Part shown: piece after piece, positions 36,021-45,161 of the stretch
Layout of the letters: each line of letters opens with the position of its first letter
Numbering within the stretch: the first letter of the stretch is position 1
Position numbers and translations under genes: made by a program
Assembly (NCBI RefSeq): GCF_040729435.1
Contig: NZ_CP160398.1
Span: 4,817,001 to 4,881,000, forward strand
DNA: 64,000 bases
DNA from: Pseudomonas sp. HOU2
Lineage (GTDB): Bacteria > Pseudomonadota > Gammaproteobacteria > Pseudomonadales > Pseudomonadaceae
Direction: 5' to 3'
The notes under the pieces: model-generated
Databases searched by the model: none
Told to the model about the DNA's origin: nothing
Seen by the model: only the letters and a program-made list of their open reading frames with translations

Positions 36021-36602
36021 ATGCTAACCCAGGAAGAGGATCAGCAGCTGGTCGAGCGCGTTCAGCGTGGCGACAAGCGAGCTTTCGATCTGCTGGTGCT
36101 GAAATATCAGCACAAAATTCTCGGGTTGATCGTGCGTTTCGTGCACGACACCCATGAAGCCCAGGATGTGGCTCAGGAAGCCTTTATCAAGGCCTACCGA
36201 GCACTAGGAAACTTTCGCGGAGACAGCGCGTTCTATACGTGGCTTTACCGCATTGCTATCAACACGGCAAAGAACTATCTGGTATCACGCGGCCGCCGGC
36301 CGCCGGATAGCGATGTAAGTTCTGAAGATGCAGAGTTCTACGACGGCGATCATGGCCTCAAGGATCTCGAATCACCGGAACGCGCATTGCTGCGGGATGA
36401 GATCGAAGGCACCGTCCATCGAACCATTCAGCAACTGCCAGAGGATTTACGTACGGCTTTAACTTTACGTGAATTCGATGGTCTGAGTTACGAGGACATT
36501 GCGAGCGTCATGCAGTGTCCGGTGGGTACCGTGCGCTCCCGGATTTTCCGCGCCCGGGAGGCCATCGATAAAGCCCTGCAGCCGTTGTTGCAGGAAAACT
36601 GA
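36021..36602 (+). CDS. algU: RNA polymerase sigma factor AlgU (RpoE/AlgT)
   Basis: A 193-residue ECF sigma factor of the extracytoplasmic stress response. Region 2 holds DEAQDVAQEAFIKAYRA-like sequence (EAQDVAQEAFIKAY) and FYTWLYRIAINTAKNYL for promoter melting. Region 4 ends YEDIASVMQCPVGTVRSRIFRAREAI, the -35-binding HTH. ATG 36021 follows GAGGAGTGTTC. It leads the algU-mucABD operon and controls alginate, osmotic and cell-wall stress genes. MucA holds it inactive at the membrane. Confidence 0.97.
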   Translation: MLTQEEDQQLVERVQRGDKRAFDLLVLKYQHKILGLIVRFVHDTHEAQDVAQEAFIKAYRALGNFRGDSAFYTWLYRIAINTAKNYLVSRGRRPPDSDVSSEDAEFYDGDHGLKDLESPERALLRDEIEGTVHRTIQQLPEDLRTALTLREFDGLSYEDIASVMQCPVGTVRSRIFRAREAIDKALQPLLQEN

Positions 36603-36632
36603 GACAGCGGCGACAGCCAAGAGAGGAACGCC

Positions 36633-37220
36633 ATGAGTCGTGAAGCCCTGCAGGAATCGCTGTCCGCAGTGATGGATAACGAAGCGGACGAACTGGAATT
36701 GCGTCGAGTGATCAATGCACTGGACGATGTTGAAACCCGTGAGACCTGGGCTCGTTATCAGATCGCTCGGGCAGCCATGCACAAGGATCTGCTGCTTCCG
36801 CGTCTGGACATTGCTGCGGCAGTTTCTGCTGCGCTGGAAGACGAAACGGCTCCAGCCAAAGTATCCCGCGGGCCTTGGCGCAACCTGGGTCGTCTGGCCG
36901 TTGCAGCTTCGGTGACCGTTGCAGTACTGGCCGGTGTGCGCTTGTATAACCAGGACGAAATCGCTGGCGTCGAGCTGGCTCAGCAGTCCAATCAGCCTTC
37001 GCTGGTTGCACCGCAGGTCAAGGGCCCGGCTGTCCTGGCTGGTTACAAGGAAAGCTCGGAAACCACTGGCCCGATGGCCAATGGCGTCCTGCAAGGTCAG
37101 CCAGGCTGGCACGATCAGCGTCTGCCAGGCTATCTGCGTCAGCATGCCCAGCAGGCTGCATTGAAAGGTACTGAAAGCGCTCTGCCTTATGCGCGTGCAG
37201 CAAGCATGGAAAACCGTTAA
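36633..37220 (+). CDS. mucA: Anti-sigma factor MucA
   Basis: A 195-residue single-pass inner-membrane protein. The cytoplasmic N-terminal domain (MSREALQESLSAVMDNEADE, residues 1-75) binds AlgU. The membrane helix is near residues 88-104 (LAVAASVTVAVLAGVRLY). The periplasmic tail, target of AlgW-type proteolysis, is full length, with no truncation of the mucoid (mucA22-like) kind. It is 30 bases downstream of algU. Confidence 0.95.
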   Translation: MSREALQESLSAVMDNEADELELRRVINALDDVETRETWARYQIARAAMHKDLLLPRLDIAAAVSAALEDETAPAKVSRGPWRNLGRLAVAASVTVAVLAGVRLYNQDEIAGVELAQQSNQPSLVAPQVKGPAVLAGYKESSETTGPMANGVLQGQPGWHDQRLPGYLRQHAQQAALKGTESALPYARAASMENR

Positions 37221-37228
37221 GGAGGATC

Positions 37229-38191
37229 ATGCGCGCCATACCTCTACTTTCGCTTCTGCTCAGCGGCTGGTTCATTGTTCCAGCCCATGCCGACGAGGCC
37301 CAGGACTGGTTGATCCGCCTGGGTCAGGCCGAGCAGCAGCAAAGCTTCCAAGGCACTTTCGTATACGAGCGTAACGGTAGTTTTTCTACCCACAATATCT
37401 GGCATCGTGTCCAGAACGGTCAGGTCCGCGAGCGCTTGCTTCAGCTCGACGGCTCGGCTCAGGAAGTCGTACGTGTTGATGGGCATACTCAATGCGTCAG
37501 CGGCACCCTGATTGCGGGGTTGGGAGATTCTCCCAACTCGACCGCTCGTTCGCTTGATCCCCAAAAGCTGAAAAACTGGTATGAGCTTGCCGTCATTGGC
37601 AAGTCGCGCGTGGCCGGGCGTGATGCGGTTATCGTATCGCTGACGCCTCGCGACCAGCATCGCTATGGTTTCGAACTGCATCTGGATAAACAGACCGGCT
37701 TGCCACTGAAGTCGTTGTTGCTCAACGACAAGGGACAGCTACTGGAGCGCTTCCAGTTCACCAGCCTCGATACCGCTGAAGCCCCGTCGGACAAAGACCT
37801 GCAGGCTGGCACCGAGTGCAAGGCCGTTACTATTGATAGTGACAAGGCTTCTGCGGTGAAGACGGCTCAGGTCTGGCATTCTGATTGGCTGCCCCCAGGC
37901 TTCGTACTGACCAGCAGCACCTCGCACAAAGATCCGCAAACCAAGACTCAGGTCAGCAGCCTGATGTATGACGACGGGCTTGCGCGTTTTTCGGTATTTC
38001 TTGAGCCGTTGAACGGTGCAACAGTGACCGACACCCGCACGCAGTTGGGGCCGACTGTCGCTGTTTCCCGCCGCCTCACTACGCCTGAAGGTGAGATGAT
38101 GGTGACGGTGGTCGGCGAAATTCCAATCGGCACGGCCGAGAGGATTGCCCTTTCGATGCGCAACGATGGCGCTGCAACCAGCAAGCAGTGA
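37229..38191 (+). CDS. mucB: Periplasmic sigma-factor regulator MucB (RseB-like)
   Basis: A 320-residue periplasmic protein with a signal peptide ending PAHADEAQ. The two-domain MucB/RseB fold is suggested by WLIRLGQAEQQQSFQGTFVY near the start of the mature protein and the C-terminal VTVVGEIPIGTAERIALSM. It binds the periplasmic part of MucA and shields it from cleavage, releasing it on sensing mislocalised lipid or lipopolysaccharide. It starts 8 bases after mucA. Confidence 0.94.
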   Translation: MRAIPLLSLLLSGWFIVPAHADEAQDWLIRLGQAEQQQSFQGTFVYERNGSFSTHNIWHRVQNGQVRERLLQLDGSAQEVVRVDGHTQCVSGTLIAGLGDSPNSTARSLDPQKLKNWYELAVIGKSRVAGRDAVIVSLTPRDQHRYGFELHLDKQTGLPLKSLLLNDKGQLLERFQFTSLDTAEAPSDKDLQAGTECKAVTIDSDKASAVKTAQVWHSDWLPPGFVLTSSTSHKDPQTKTQVSSLMYDDGLARFSVFLEPLNGATVTDTRTQLGPTVAVSRRLTTPEGEMMVTVVGEIPIGTAERIALSMRNDGAATSKQ

Positions 38192-38401
38192 GCTGATTTC
38201 AGTCATTTCCACTTCTTCTTCGAGACGTAGATGAAATGTTTGCTCAGCATTTTCATTTGCAAATCACCCGAAAGTTTTTTATAGGTCAGAGCCTCACGGC
38301 TCTGGCCTTGTCTGTCGTTCCCGGAACAAAAATGCCGGCCTGCGGTTCCCGGTGTTCCTTGCTCCATATCGCTTAACCCTGCTCGTCGTAACGGGAGCTG
38401 T

Positions 38402-39832
38402 ATGTCGATACTTAGCTTGAAGTCTTATCTGTCCATTTTCGCCACCGTGCTGGTACTGGGTCAGGCTGTCCCGGCTGTCCAGGCGGCCGACCTGCCGGAT
38501 TTCACCCAACTGGTTGAACAGGCCTCGCCTGCCGTGGTGAACATCAGTACCACGCAGAAACTGCCGGACCGCAAGGTGAACCAGCAGATGCCTGACCTGG
38601 AAGGCTTGCCGCCGATGTTGCGCGAGTTCTTCGAGCGCGGCATGCCACCTCAGCAGCGTTCGCCGCGCGGCGATCGTCAGCGTGAAGCGCAATCGCTGGG
38701 TTCGGGCTTCATCATTTCCTCGGATGGCTACATCCTGACCAACAACCACGTGATTGCTGATGCCGACGAAATCCTCGTGCGTCTGGCAGATCGCAGTGAA
38801 ATGAAAGCCAAGCTGATCGGCACCGATCCACGCTCCGACGTGGCCCTGCTGAAGATCGATGGCAAGGATCTGCCGGTGCTCAAGCTCGGCAAGTCCCAGG
38901 ACCTGAAGGCGGGTCAGTGGGTTGTGGCGATCGGTTCGCCGTTCGGCTTTGACCACACCGTGACCCAAGGCATTGTCAGCGCCGTCGGTCGTAGCCTGCC
39001 AAACGAAAACTACGTGCCGTTCATCCAGACCGACGTGCCGATCAACCCGGGTAACTCCGGTGGCCCGCTGTTCAACCTGAACGGTGAAGTGGTCGGGATC
39101 AACTCGCAGATCTACACCCGTTCCGGTGGCTTCATGGGCGTGTCGTTCGCCATCCCGATCGATGTGGCGATGGACGTTTCCAATCAGCTGAAAAGCGGTG
39201 GCAAGGTCAGCCGCGGCTGGCTGGGCGTGGTCATCCAGGAAGTGAACAAGGATCTGGCCGAGTCGTTCGGTCTTGATAAGCCGGCCGGTGCGCTGGTTGC
39301 ACAGATTCAGGATGACGGTCCGGCAGCCAAGGGTGGCCTGCAAGTGGGTGACGTGATCCTGAGCATGAACGGTCAGCCGATCGTCATGTCCGCCGACCTG
39401 CCACACTTGGTCGGTGCGCTGAAAGCGGGCGCCAAGGCCAACCTTGAAGTGATTCGTGACGGCAAGCGCAAGAATGTCGAGCTGACCGTCGGTGCGATTC
39501 CGGACGAGGACAAAGAGCTGGCAGCACTGCCGAAATCCGGCGCGGAAAGCAGCAGTAACCGCCTCGGTGTGTCGGTGATCGAGCTGACCGCCGAGCAGAA
39601 GAAAACCTACGACCTCAAGGGTGGTGTGGTGATCAAGGATGTTCAGGATGGTCCTGCGGCACTGATCGGTCTGCAGCCGGGTGACGTGATCACTCACCTG
39701 AACAACCAGGCCATCGGCTCCACCAAGGAGTTCGCCGAGATCGCCAAGGCGTTGCCGAAGAATCGTTCGGTGTCGATGCGCGTTCTGCGTGAAGGTCGCG
39801 CGAGCTTCATCACCTTCAAACTGGCTGAATAA
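38402..39832 (+). CDS. mucD: Periplasmic serine protease MucD (DegP-like)
   Basis: A 476-residue HtrA-family protease/chaperone with a signal peptide ending AVQAADLP. The catalytic triad is His116 (NNHVIAD), Asp146 (SDVALLKID) and Ser219 (PGNSGGPLF). Two PDZ domains follow (GWLGVVIQEV and LGVSVIELTAEQK onward). It degrades misfolded envelope proteins and dampens AlgU activation. In this operon it directly follows mucB; the 210-base gap has no mucC open frame and may hold a separate mucD promoter. Confidence 0.95.
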   Translation: MSILSLKSYLSIFATVLVLGQAVPAVQAADLPDFTQLVEQASPAVVNISTTQKLPDRKVNQQMPDLEGLPPMLREFFERGMPPQQRSPRGDRQREAQSLGSGFIISSDGYILTNNHVIADADEILVRLADRSEMKAKLIGTDPRSDVALLKIDGKDLPVLKLGKSQDLKAGQWVVAIGSPFGFDHTVTQGIVSAVGRSLPNENYVPFIQTDVPINPGNSGGPLFNLNGEVVGINSQIYTRSGGFMGVSFAIPIDVAMDVSNQLKSGGKVSRGWLGVVIQEVNKDLAESFGLDKPAGALVAQIQDDGPAAKGGLQVGDVILSMNGQPIVMSADLPHLVGALKAGAKANLEVIRDGKRKNVELTVGAIPDEDKELAALPKSGAESSSNRLGVSVIELTAEQKKTYDLKGGVVIKDVQDGPAALIGLQPGDVITHLNNQAIGSTKEFAEIAKALPKNRSVSMRVLREGRASFITFKLAE

Positions 39833-39850
39833 TCCGCTAGCGGTGAAATA

Positions 39851-39880
39851 GAAAACCGCCTCGAAAGAGGCGGTTTTTTT
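39851..39880. terminator. Terminator after mucD
   Basis: AAAACCGCCTC-GAAA-GAGGCGGTTTTTTT is a strong hairpin with a stable GAAA tetraloop between the convergent mucD and bepA genes, able to stop transcription from either side. Confidence 0.92.
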
Positions 39881-39912
39881 ATGCCTGAAACATTTGCCTC
39901 GTCGAGGAAAAC

Positions 39913-41346
39913 TCAGCCCATCATGTCCTTGATCATGCGCTCCTGCTCCATTAGCTCGCGCTGGCGTGCATCGATCCGCGAGGACAGCGGGAAGTTGCTG
40001 CCCGCCTTGCGCTTGGCAAAGTCGAGTTGCTGGATCGCCTGACGATAATCGCCGACCAGCGCGAAGTACTCGGCGCGAGCCTGATGCAGACCAATGATGT
40101 TCCCAGAGAGACCACGGGTTTCCGCGACCTGATACCACACGTCAGGATCATTCGGACGGGATTTGAGCAGGCTGTCGAGGGCTTTCTCCGCGTCGGCGGT
40201 GCGATTCTGTTTCAGCAACAGGTCGACCCGAACCTGATTCAGTGGATAGTTGCCCGGATACTGGGTGAGCATTCGGTCAACCCGCGTTTGCGCATCCGGC
40301 AGACGGTTATTGGTAATGTCCAGGTCGATCTGCGCGAGGTTGTAGATGATCTCGTTGGGCGACCTGGCCAGCAGCTGTTTGAGGTTTTCCCGGGCTTCGT
40401 TGAGCTGGCCGCCCTTGATCTGAGCGATCGCCAGGCCGTAGCGCGCCACGTCGTTTTTCGGATTTTCATCCAGTTGTGCACGGAAGCGCTTGGCGCCCAG
40501 TCCCGGGGTTTCTTCATAGATCAGCTGAACGCGGGCGCGGATCAGTTGATAACGCATGCTGTCTTCGATGCCGCCCGCCGGTGCTTGTTCTGCGCGGTTA
40601 CGGGTGTCGGCGATACGCGACTCGGTCACCGGGTGAGTCAGCAGAAATTCTGGCGGCTTGGCGTCGAAGCGATACTGGCGCATCAGGCGTTCGAACATGG
40701 TCGGCATCGAGCGCGGGTCGTATCCGGCCTTTTCCAGGTTGAGGATACCGATGCGGTCGGCTTCCTGTTCATTCTGGCGTGAAAAGGTGCGTTGCGACTG
40801 AATGGCTGCGGCCTGAGTACCGGCGATGGTCGCGATCCCGGCATCACCGCCTCCGGCGGCAGCAATCACGATGCCGGCGAGCAGCGCCGCCATCATCGGC
40901 ACCTGCATCCGCTGCGAGGCTTCGACGCCGCGCGCGAAGTGGCGTTGCGATAAGTGCGCCAGTTCGTGAGCCAGTACCGAGGCATATTCGCCTTCGGTCT
41001 GCGCGTTGAGAAACAGACCACCGTTAACCCCGACCACCCCGCCCGGTGCCGCGAAGGCGTTGAGCTGCGGGCTGTTGATCAGAATGAATTCCAGGCGCCG
41101 ATCGGTGACCTGGCTGGTTTCCACCAGCTTGTAGACGCTGGATTCGACGTAGTCTTTGAGCTGCGGATCGTTGAGCTGTGCAACCTGACTGCGCAACATC
41201 GCCAGCCAGGCGCGGCCCAGCTGATATTCCTGTTGCGGAGAGACAATGGCAGAACTGGCGTCGCCAAGTGACGGCAGATCGTCGGCAAAGCCCGGTGAGG
41301 CGAGCAGGCAAGCGAGCGTCAGCAGGGTAGGGCGCAGAAATGTCAT
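39913..41346 (-). CDS. bepA: Outer-membrane-assembly metalloprotease BepA-like (M48, TPR)
   Basis: A 477-residue periplasmic protein with a signal peptide (LLTLACLLASPGFADD). The zinc-protease motif LAHELAHLSQRH lies near residue 130, with the M48 third ligand in NEQEADRIGI. The C-terminal 200 residues are TPR repeats. E. coli BepA (YfgC) promotes LptD maturation and degrades stalled outer-membrane proteins. ATG 41346 gives the proper signal peptide. Divergent from the TusA-like gene. Confidence 0.9.
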   Translation of the reverse strand: MTFLRPTLLTLACLLASPGFADDLPSLGDASSAIVSPQQEYQLGRAWLAMLRSQVAQLNDPQLKDYVESSVYKLVETSQVTDRRLEFILINSPQLNAFAAPGGVVGVNGGLFLNAQTEGEYASVLAHELAHLSQRHFARGVEASQRMQVPMMAALLAGIVIAAAGGGDAGIATIAGTQAAAIQSQRTFSRQNEQEADRIGILNLEKAGYDPRSMPTMFERLMRQYRFDAKPPEFLLTHPVTESRIADTRNRAEQAPAGGIEDSMRYQLIRARVQLIYEETPGLGAKRFRAQLDENPKNDVARYGLAIAQIKGGQLNEARENLKQLLARSPNEIIYNLAQIDLDITNNRLPDAQTRVDRMLTQYPGNYPLNQVRVDLLLKQNRTADAEKALDSLLKSRPNDPDVWYQVAETRGLSGNIIGLHQARAEYFALVGDYRQAIQQLDFAKRKAGSNFPLSSRIDARQRELMEQERMIKDMMG

Positions 41347-41444
41347 GCACAAAGCCTTAGAAGACAAAGACCTTACTGTAGCCGGACACCGGGCTTGCGA
41401 CCAGATATTCTAGGCGCCTCAACCACCTGAACCGGAGTGACGCA

Positions 41445-41684
41445 ATGACTGACGCTGTAGCCCATGACTGTGAATTGGACGCCAGTGGCCTGAATTGCCC
41501 GTTGCCGTTGCTCAAGGCCAAGATGGAGCTCAACAAGTTGCCCTGCGGCGCGGTGCTCAAGGTGATCGCCACGGATGCAGGCTCGCAGCGCGACTTCCGC
41601 ACCTTTGCCCGTCTGGCCGGTCATACGCTGCTGCGCGAAGAAGACGAAGCAGGCGTCTACCGTTACTGGTTGAAAAAAGCCTGA
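41445..41684 (+). CDS. TusA-like sulfurtransferase
   Basis: A 79-residue SirA/TusA-family protein. The conserved sulfur-carrying cysteine is Cys18 in SGLNCPLPLLKAK (CPxP motif). The second half keeps DAGSQRDFRTFARLAGHTLL. TusA relays persulfide sulfur for tRNA thiolation, but paralogues serve other pathways, so a family name only is given. It is 32 bases before the permease gene, an arrangement common in Pseudomonas. Confidence 0.88.
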   Translation: MTDAVAHDCELDASGLNCPLPLLKAKMELNKLPCGAVLKVIATDAGSQRDFRTFARLAGHTLLREEDEAGVYRYWLKKA

Positions 41685-41716
41685 AGCCGACAGCGTAAAA
41701 GACCTAAGGATTATTG

Positions 41717-42787
41717 ATGTTCAAAGTGTTACGCGACTGGATTCAGCGCTACTTTTCCGACGAAGAAGCGGTGGTGCTGGCGGTGCTGCTGTTTCTCGCC
41801 TTTACCGCGGTGCTCACACTTGGTGGCATGCTCGCGCCGGTATTGGCCGGCATGGTGCTGGCGTATCTGATGCAGGGGCTGGTACTCGCACTGGAGCGTA
41901 TGCGCGTGCCTGGCGCGGCGGCGGTGGGGCTGGTGTTTGCGCTGTTCATGGGCGTGTTGCTGGTGTTCATCGTGGTGGTGTTGCCGCTGCTGTGGCATCA
42001 GTTGATCACACTGTTCAACGAGCTGCCGGGGATGCTCGCCAAATGGCAGTCGCTGCTGTTGCTGCTGCCCGAGCGCTATCCGCATCTGGTCTCGGATGAG
42101 CAGGTACTGCAGGCTATCGAAGCGGCGCGTGGCGAAATCGGCAAGTTCGGCCAATGGGCGCTGACCTTTTCCCTGTCGAGTCTGCCGCTGCTGGTCAACA
42201 TCATGATCTATCTGGTGCTGGTGCCGATTCTGGTGTTTTTCTTCCTCAAGGATCGGGCCATGATCGGCGAGTGGGTGCGCGGCTATCTGCCCCGTGAGCG
42301 AGCGCTGATCACCCGCGTGGCGCAGGAAATGAACCGGCAGATCGCCAACTACATTCGTGGCAAGGTCATCGAGATCGTAATCTGTGGCGGCGTGACTTAC
42401 ATCGCGTTCGTCGCGCTTGGCCTCAACTATGCGGCGCTGCTGGCGTTGCTGGTCGGGGTGTCGGTGGTGGTGCCGTACGTCGGCGCGGTGGTGGTGACTG
42501 TGCCGGTGTTGCTGATTGCGTTGTTCCAGTGGGGCTGGAGCGATCAGTTCATCTATCTGATGGCGGTCTACGGAATCATTCAGACCCTGGATGGCAACGT
42601 GCTGGTGCCGTTGCTGTTTTCCGAGGCGGTCAATCTGCACCCGGTGGCGATCATCTGCGCGGTGCTGCTGTTTGGCGGGCTTTGGGGATTTTGGGGTGTG
42701 TTCTTTGCGATTCCGCTGGCGACGTTGTTCAAGGCCGTGCTGGATGCCTGGCCGCGCAAGGAGCCTGTGGTGGCTCCATTGCTATAA
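41717..42787 (+). CDS. AI-2E family transporter (PerM-like permease)
   Basis: A 356-residue inner-membrane protein with about eight helices, the family layout of PerM/YdiK/TqsA. The conserved central element is VPILVFFFLKDRAMIGEWV, and a later one VPYVGAVVVTVPVLL. Members export autoinducer-2, ions or other solutes; the substrate here is not known. ATG 41717 follows CCTAAGGATTATTG. Operon with the TusA-like gene is likely. Confidence 0.88.
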   Translation: MFKVLRDWIQRYFSDEEAVVLAVLLFLAFTAVLTLGGMLAPVLAGMVLAYLMQGLVLALERMRVPGAAAVGLVFALFMGVLLVFIVVVLPLLWHQLITLFNELPGMLAKWQSLLLLLPERYPHLVSDEQVLQAIEAARGEIGKFGQWALTFSLSSLPLLVNIMIYLVLVPILVFFFLKDRAMIGEWVRGYLPRERALITRVAQEMNRQIANYIRGKVIEIVICGGVTYIAFVALGLNYAALLALLVGVSVVVPYVGAVVVTVPVLLIALFQWGWSDQFIYLMAVYGIIQTLDGNVLVPLLFSEAVNLHPVAIICAVLLFGGLWGFWGVFFAIPLATLFKAVLDAWPRKEPVVAPLL

Positions 42788-42792
42788 AAGCA

Positions 42793-42890
42793 AAAAGATC
42801 GTCCGATCGCGGCCCGAGCCTGCGGCAGCTCCTACAATTGGAATGCGTTTCCCTGTAGGAGCTGCCGCAGACTGCGATCTTTTGATCTTT
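42793..42890. repeat. REP-like inverted pair (TGTAGGAGCTGCCGCAG family)
   Basis: CCTGCGGCAGCTCCTACA and the inverse TGTAGGAGCTGCCGCAG flank about 20 bases; GATC-rich tails (AAAGATC / GATCTTTT) extend the stem. It lies between the convergent permease and bcp genes. Confidence 0.8.
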
Positions 42891-42896
42891 TGATCT

Positions 42897-43370
42897 TCAG
42901 GCTTTATTCAGCGCCTGAGCCGCAGCCAGCACCGCATCCACATGTCCCGGCACTTTCACGCCGCGCCATTCCTGGCGCAGCACGCCATTCTTGTCGATCA
43001 GGAATGTGCTGCGATCAACGCCCAGGTATTCCTTGCCATACAGTTTCTTCAACTTGATCACGTCGAACAGCTGGCAGACGGCTTCGTCCTTGTCGCTGAT
43101 CAGCTCGAAAGGGAATTCCTGCTTGCACTTGAAGTTCTCGTGGGACTTCAGGCTGTCGCGGGAAATGCCGAAGATTTCCGTGTTGGCATCCTGAAACGCC
43201 GCGTACTGGTCACGAAAACCCTGGCCTTCGGTGGTGCAGCCCGGAGTGCTGTCCTTCGGATAGAAGTAGATCACCACTTGCTTGCCCTTCATAGCGGACA
43301 GGCTGACGGTCTGCCCGCTGGTGGCAGGTGCTTCGAAATCCGCAACCGGTTGGTCGATGACAACGGCCAT
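42897..43370 (-). CDS. bcp: Thiol peroxidase Bcp
   Basis: A 157-residue peroxiredoxin of the BCP/PrxQ group. The peroxidatic cysteine is in FYPKDSTPGCTTEGQGFRD near residue 45. In this protein the position five residues on, often a resolving Cys in PrxQ enzymes, is Gly. Other cysteines (FKCKQEF and EAVCQLF) lie later, so a different resolving partner is probable. It reduces H2O2 and organic hydroperoxides using thioredoxin. It forms an operon with gcvR, 10 bases upstream. Confidence 0.92.
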   Translation of the reverse strand: MAVVIDQPVADFEAPATSGQTVSLSAMKGKQVVIYFYPKDSTPGCTTEGQGFRDQYAAFQDANTEIFGISRDSLKSHENFKCKQEFPFELISDKDEAVCQLFDVIKLKKLYGKEYLGVDRSTFLIDKNGVLRQEWRGVKVPGHVDAVLAAAQALNKA

Positions 43371-43380
43371 GAAAGCTTCC

Positions 43381-43941
43381 TTACATTGGGTTTTGTGGGC
43401 GCCAAGGTTCGATCAGCGCATCCAGGTTCATCGCGTCGGCGAAGTCCAGGAACTGGTCGCGCAGCCAACTGATCTGGGTGCCGGCGGGCAGGGTCACGGT
43501 GAACGTGGCGTTGAGCATGGTGCCGCCGGTCTGCGGGGCCTGATAGGTGTCGCAGGTCAGGTTTTCCAGCTCGACGTTGTGATCCATGAAGAACTGGCAC
43601 AGTTCATTGATGATGTCCGGGCGATACGCCGAGCTGACATAAGCCACGTAGGGCAGGGCCTGCGGGCGGTTTTCCAGCGCCGCGCTGCGCACCACGTTGA
43701 CGGTGAAGGCGTGGCGCTTGGCCAAGGTCGGCAGGCTGCCTTCGAGGCGGGCCAGGGCGTCCCAGCTGCCGGAGATTTCCAGCACCAGGGCGCTGCACTC
43801 GCCGTGACGAGTCAGGCGGGAGGTGACGACGGCGCAGCGATTTTCATGGCTGGCGCGGCACAGGACGTTAGTCAGCTCCATGGGGTTGGCGCCAAGGGCA
43901 CTGATGACAAGGAATTGTTCGCGAACTGTGGGGGTGGACAT
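43381..43941 (-). CDS. gcvR: Glycine-cleavage regulator GcvR-like ACT protein
   Basis: A 186-residue protein with two ACT domains: residues 8-85 (FLVISALGANPMELTNVLCRA) and 95-175 (YVAYVSSAYRPDIINELCQFF). This is the architecture of GcvR, which holds the activator GcvA inactive until glycine binds. In Pseudomonas the family lies before bcp and dapA. The role in glycine control is inferred from homology only. Confidence 0.85.
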   Translation of the reverse strand: MSTPTVREQFLVISALGANPMELTNVLCRASHENRCAVVTSRLTRHGECSALVLEISGSWDALARLEGSLPTLAKRHAFTVNVVRSAALENRPQALPYVAYVSSAYRPDIINELCQFFMDHNVELENLTCDTYQAPQTGGTMLNATFTVTLPAGTQISWLRDQFLDFADAMNLDALIEPWRPQNPM

Positions 43942-44265
43942 GCAGCATTCCTAAAGCGATGAGCGGTCGGTAGGTCGATGGGCGTTGGCCGTCGGGAGTT
44001 TCTGCGCGTGCCGATTCAGAAAGCCCCGGGCCACGGCTCGCAATTCGCTCCAATAATGGTGGAGCGTGCAGCAGCGACGCTGGAACGGGACCTGGGAGGC
44101 CGAAAAGGGAGGCTGGAACCCGGCGTACAAGCTGATCTGTACCGATCAAAGTCTGAAGGGTAGCGAAAACCGACGCCAAGGGGAATGGCGGCGCAGTACT
44201 TCGCTTGTGCAAGCATCTTGGCGCCAGTACCATTACCGCTCTCTTTTTCCGGCAGGAGCGTTTTC

Positions 44266-45144
44266 ATGATTCGGGGCAGTATGGTGGCACTGGTCACACC
44301 CATGGATGCACAAGGGCGTCTTGACTGGGACAGCCTCCGAAAACTCGTGGACTTCCACCTTGAAAACGGTACCCACGCCATTGTCGCGGTCGGTACTACC
44401 GGCGAATCGGCGACCCTTGATGTAGAAGAGCACATCGCCGTCATCAAAGCCGTGGTCAAGCAGGTCGCAGGCCGCATCCCGGTGATCGCCGGTACCGGCG
44501 CCAACTCGACCCGCGAAGCCGTCGAGCTGACCCGCAACGCCAAAGAAGCCGGCGCCGACGCCTGCCTGCTGGTGGTGCCGTACTACAACAAGCCGACTCA
44601 GGAAGGCCTGTACCAGCACTTCAAGCACATTGCCGAAGCCGTCGACATTCCACAGATTCTGTACAACGTTCCCGGCCGCACCTCCTGCGACATGCAGGCC
44701 GAGACCGTGATTCGCCTGTCCAGCGTGCCGAACATCATCGGCATCAAGGAAGCCACTGGCGACCTGAAACGCGCCAAAGCCATCATCGACGGCGTGAGCA
44801 AGGACTTCATCGTGCTGTCCGGCGATGATCCGACTGCGGTCGAGCTGATCCTGCTGGGTGGCAAAGGCAACATCTCCGTAACGGCCAACGTCGCCCCGCG
44901 CGAAATGGCTGACCTGTGCGAGGCTGCGCTGAACGGCGACGCCGAGACCGCACGGGCGATCAACGAAAAACTGATGCCGCTGCACAAGGACCTGTTCATC
45001 GAAGCCAACCCGATTCCGGTGAAGTGGGCTTTGGTTGAAATGGGCCTGATGCACGAAGGCATCCGCCTGCCGTTGACCTGGCTGAGCGCTCCTTGTCATG
45101 AAACGCTTCGCACGGCCCTGCGCCAGTGCAGCGTCCTGGTTTAA
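44266..45144 (+). CDS. dapA: 4-hydroxy-tetrahydrodipicolinate synthase
   Basis: A 292-residue enzyme of lysine and peptidoglycan precursor synthesis, condensing pyruvate with aspartate semialdehyde. The start at 44266 follows GGCAGGAGCGTTTTC. The pyruvate-binding motif is [10 protein letters not shown], the catalytic tyrosine lies in [13 protein letters not shown], and the Schiff-base lysine in GIKEATGDL. It is the proper DapA, unlike the paralogue at 2118. It leads a dapA-bamC-MBL operon. The 324 bases between gcvR and dapA hold no recognisable gene. Confidence 0.96.
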   Translation: MIRGSMVALVTPMDAQGRLDWDSLRKLVDFHLENGTHAIVAVGTTGESATLDVEEHIAVIKAVVKQVAGRIPVIAGTGANSTREAVELTRNAKEAGADACLLVVPYYNKPTQEGLYQHFKHIAEAVDIPQILYNVPGRTSCDMQAETVIRLSSVPNIIGIKEATGDLKRAKAIIDGVSKDFIVLSGDDPTAVELILLGGKGNISVTANVAPREMADLCEAALNGDAETARAINEKLMPLHKDLFIEANPIPVKWALVEMGLMHEGIRLPLTWLSAPCHETLRTALRQCSVLV

Positions 45145-45161
45145 TTGAGGAAGTACAACGC

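Noticed and set aside
38294..40138. Long minus-strand open frame opposite mucD
   Set aside because: It is the antisense shadow of a GC-rich conserved gene, rich in His/Gln/Arg and without any domain.
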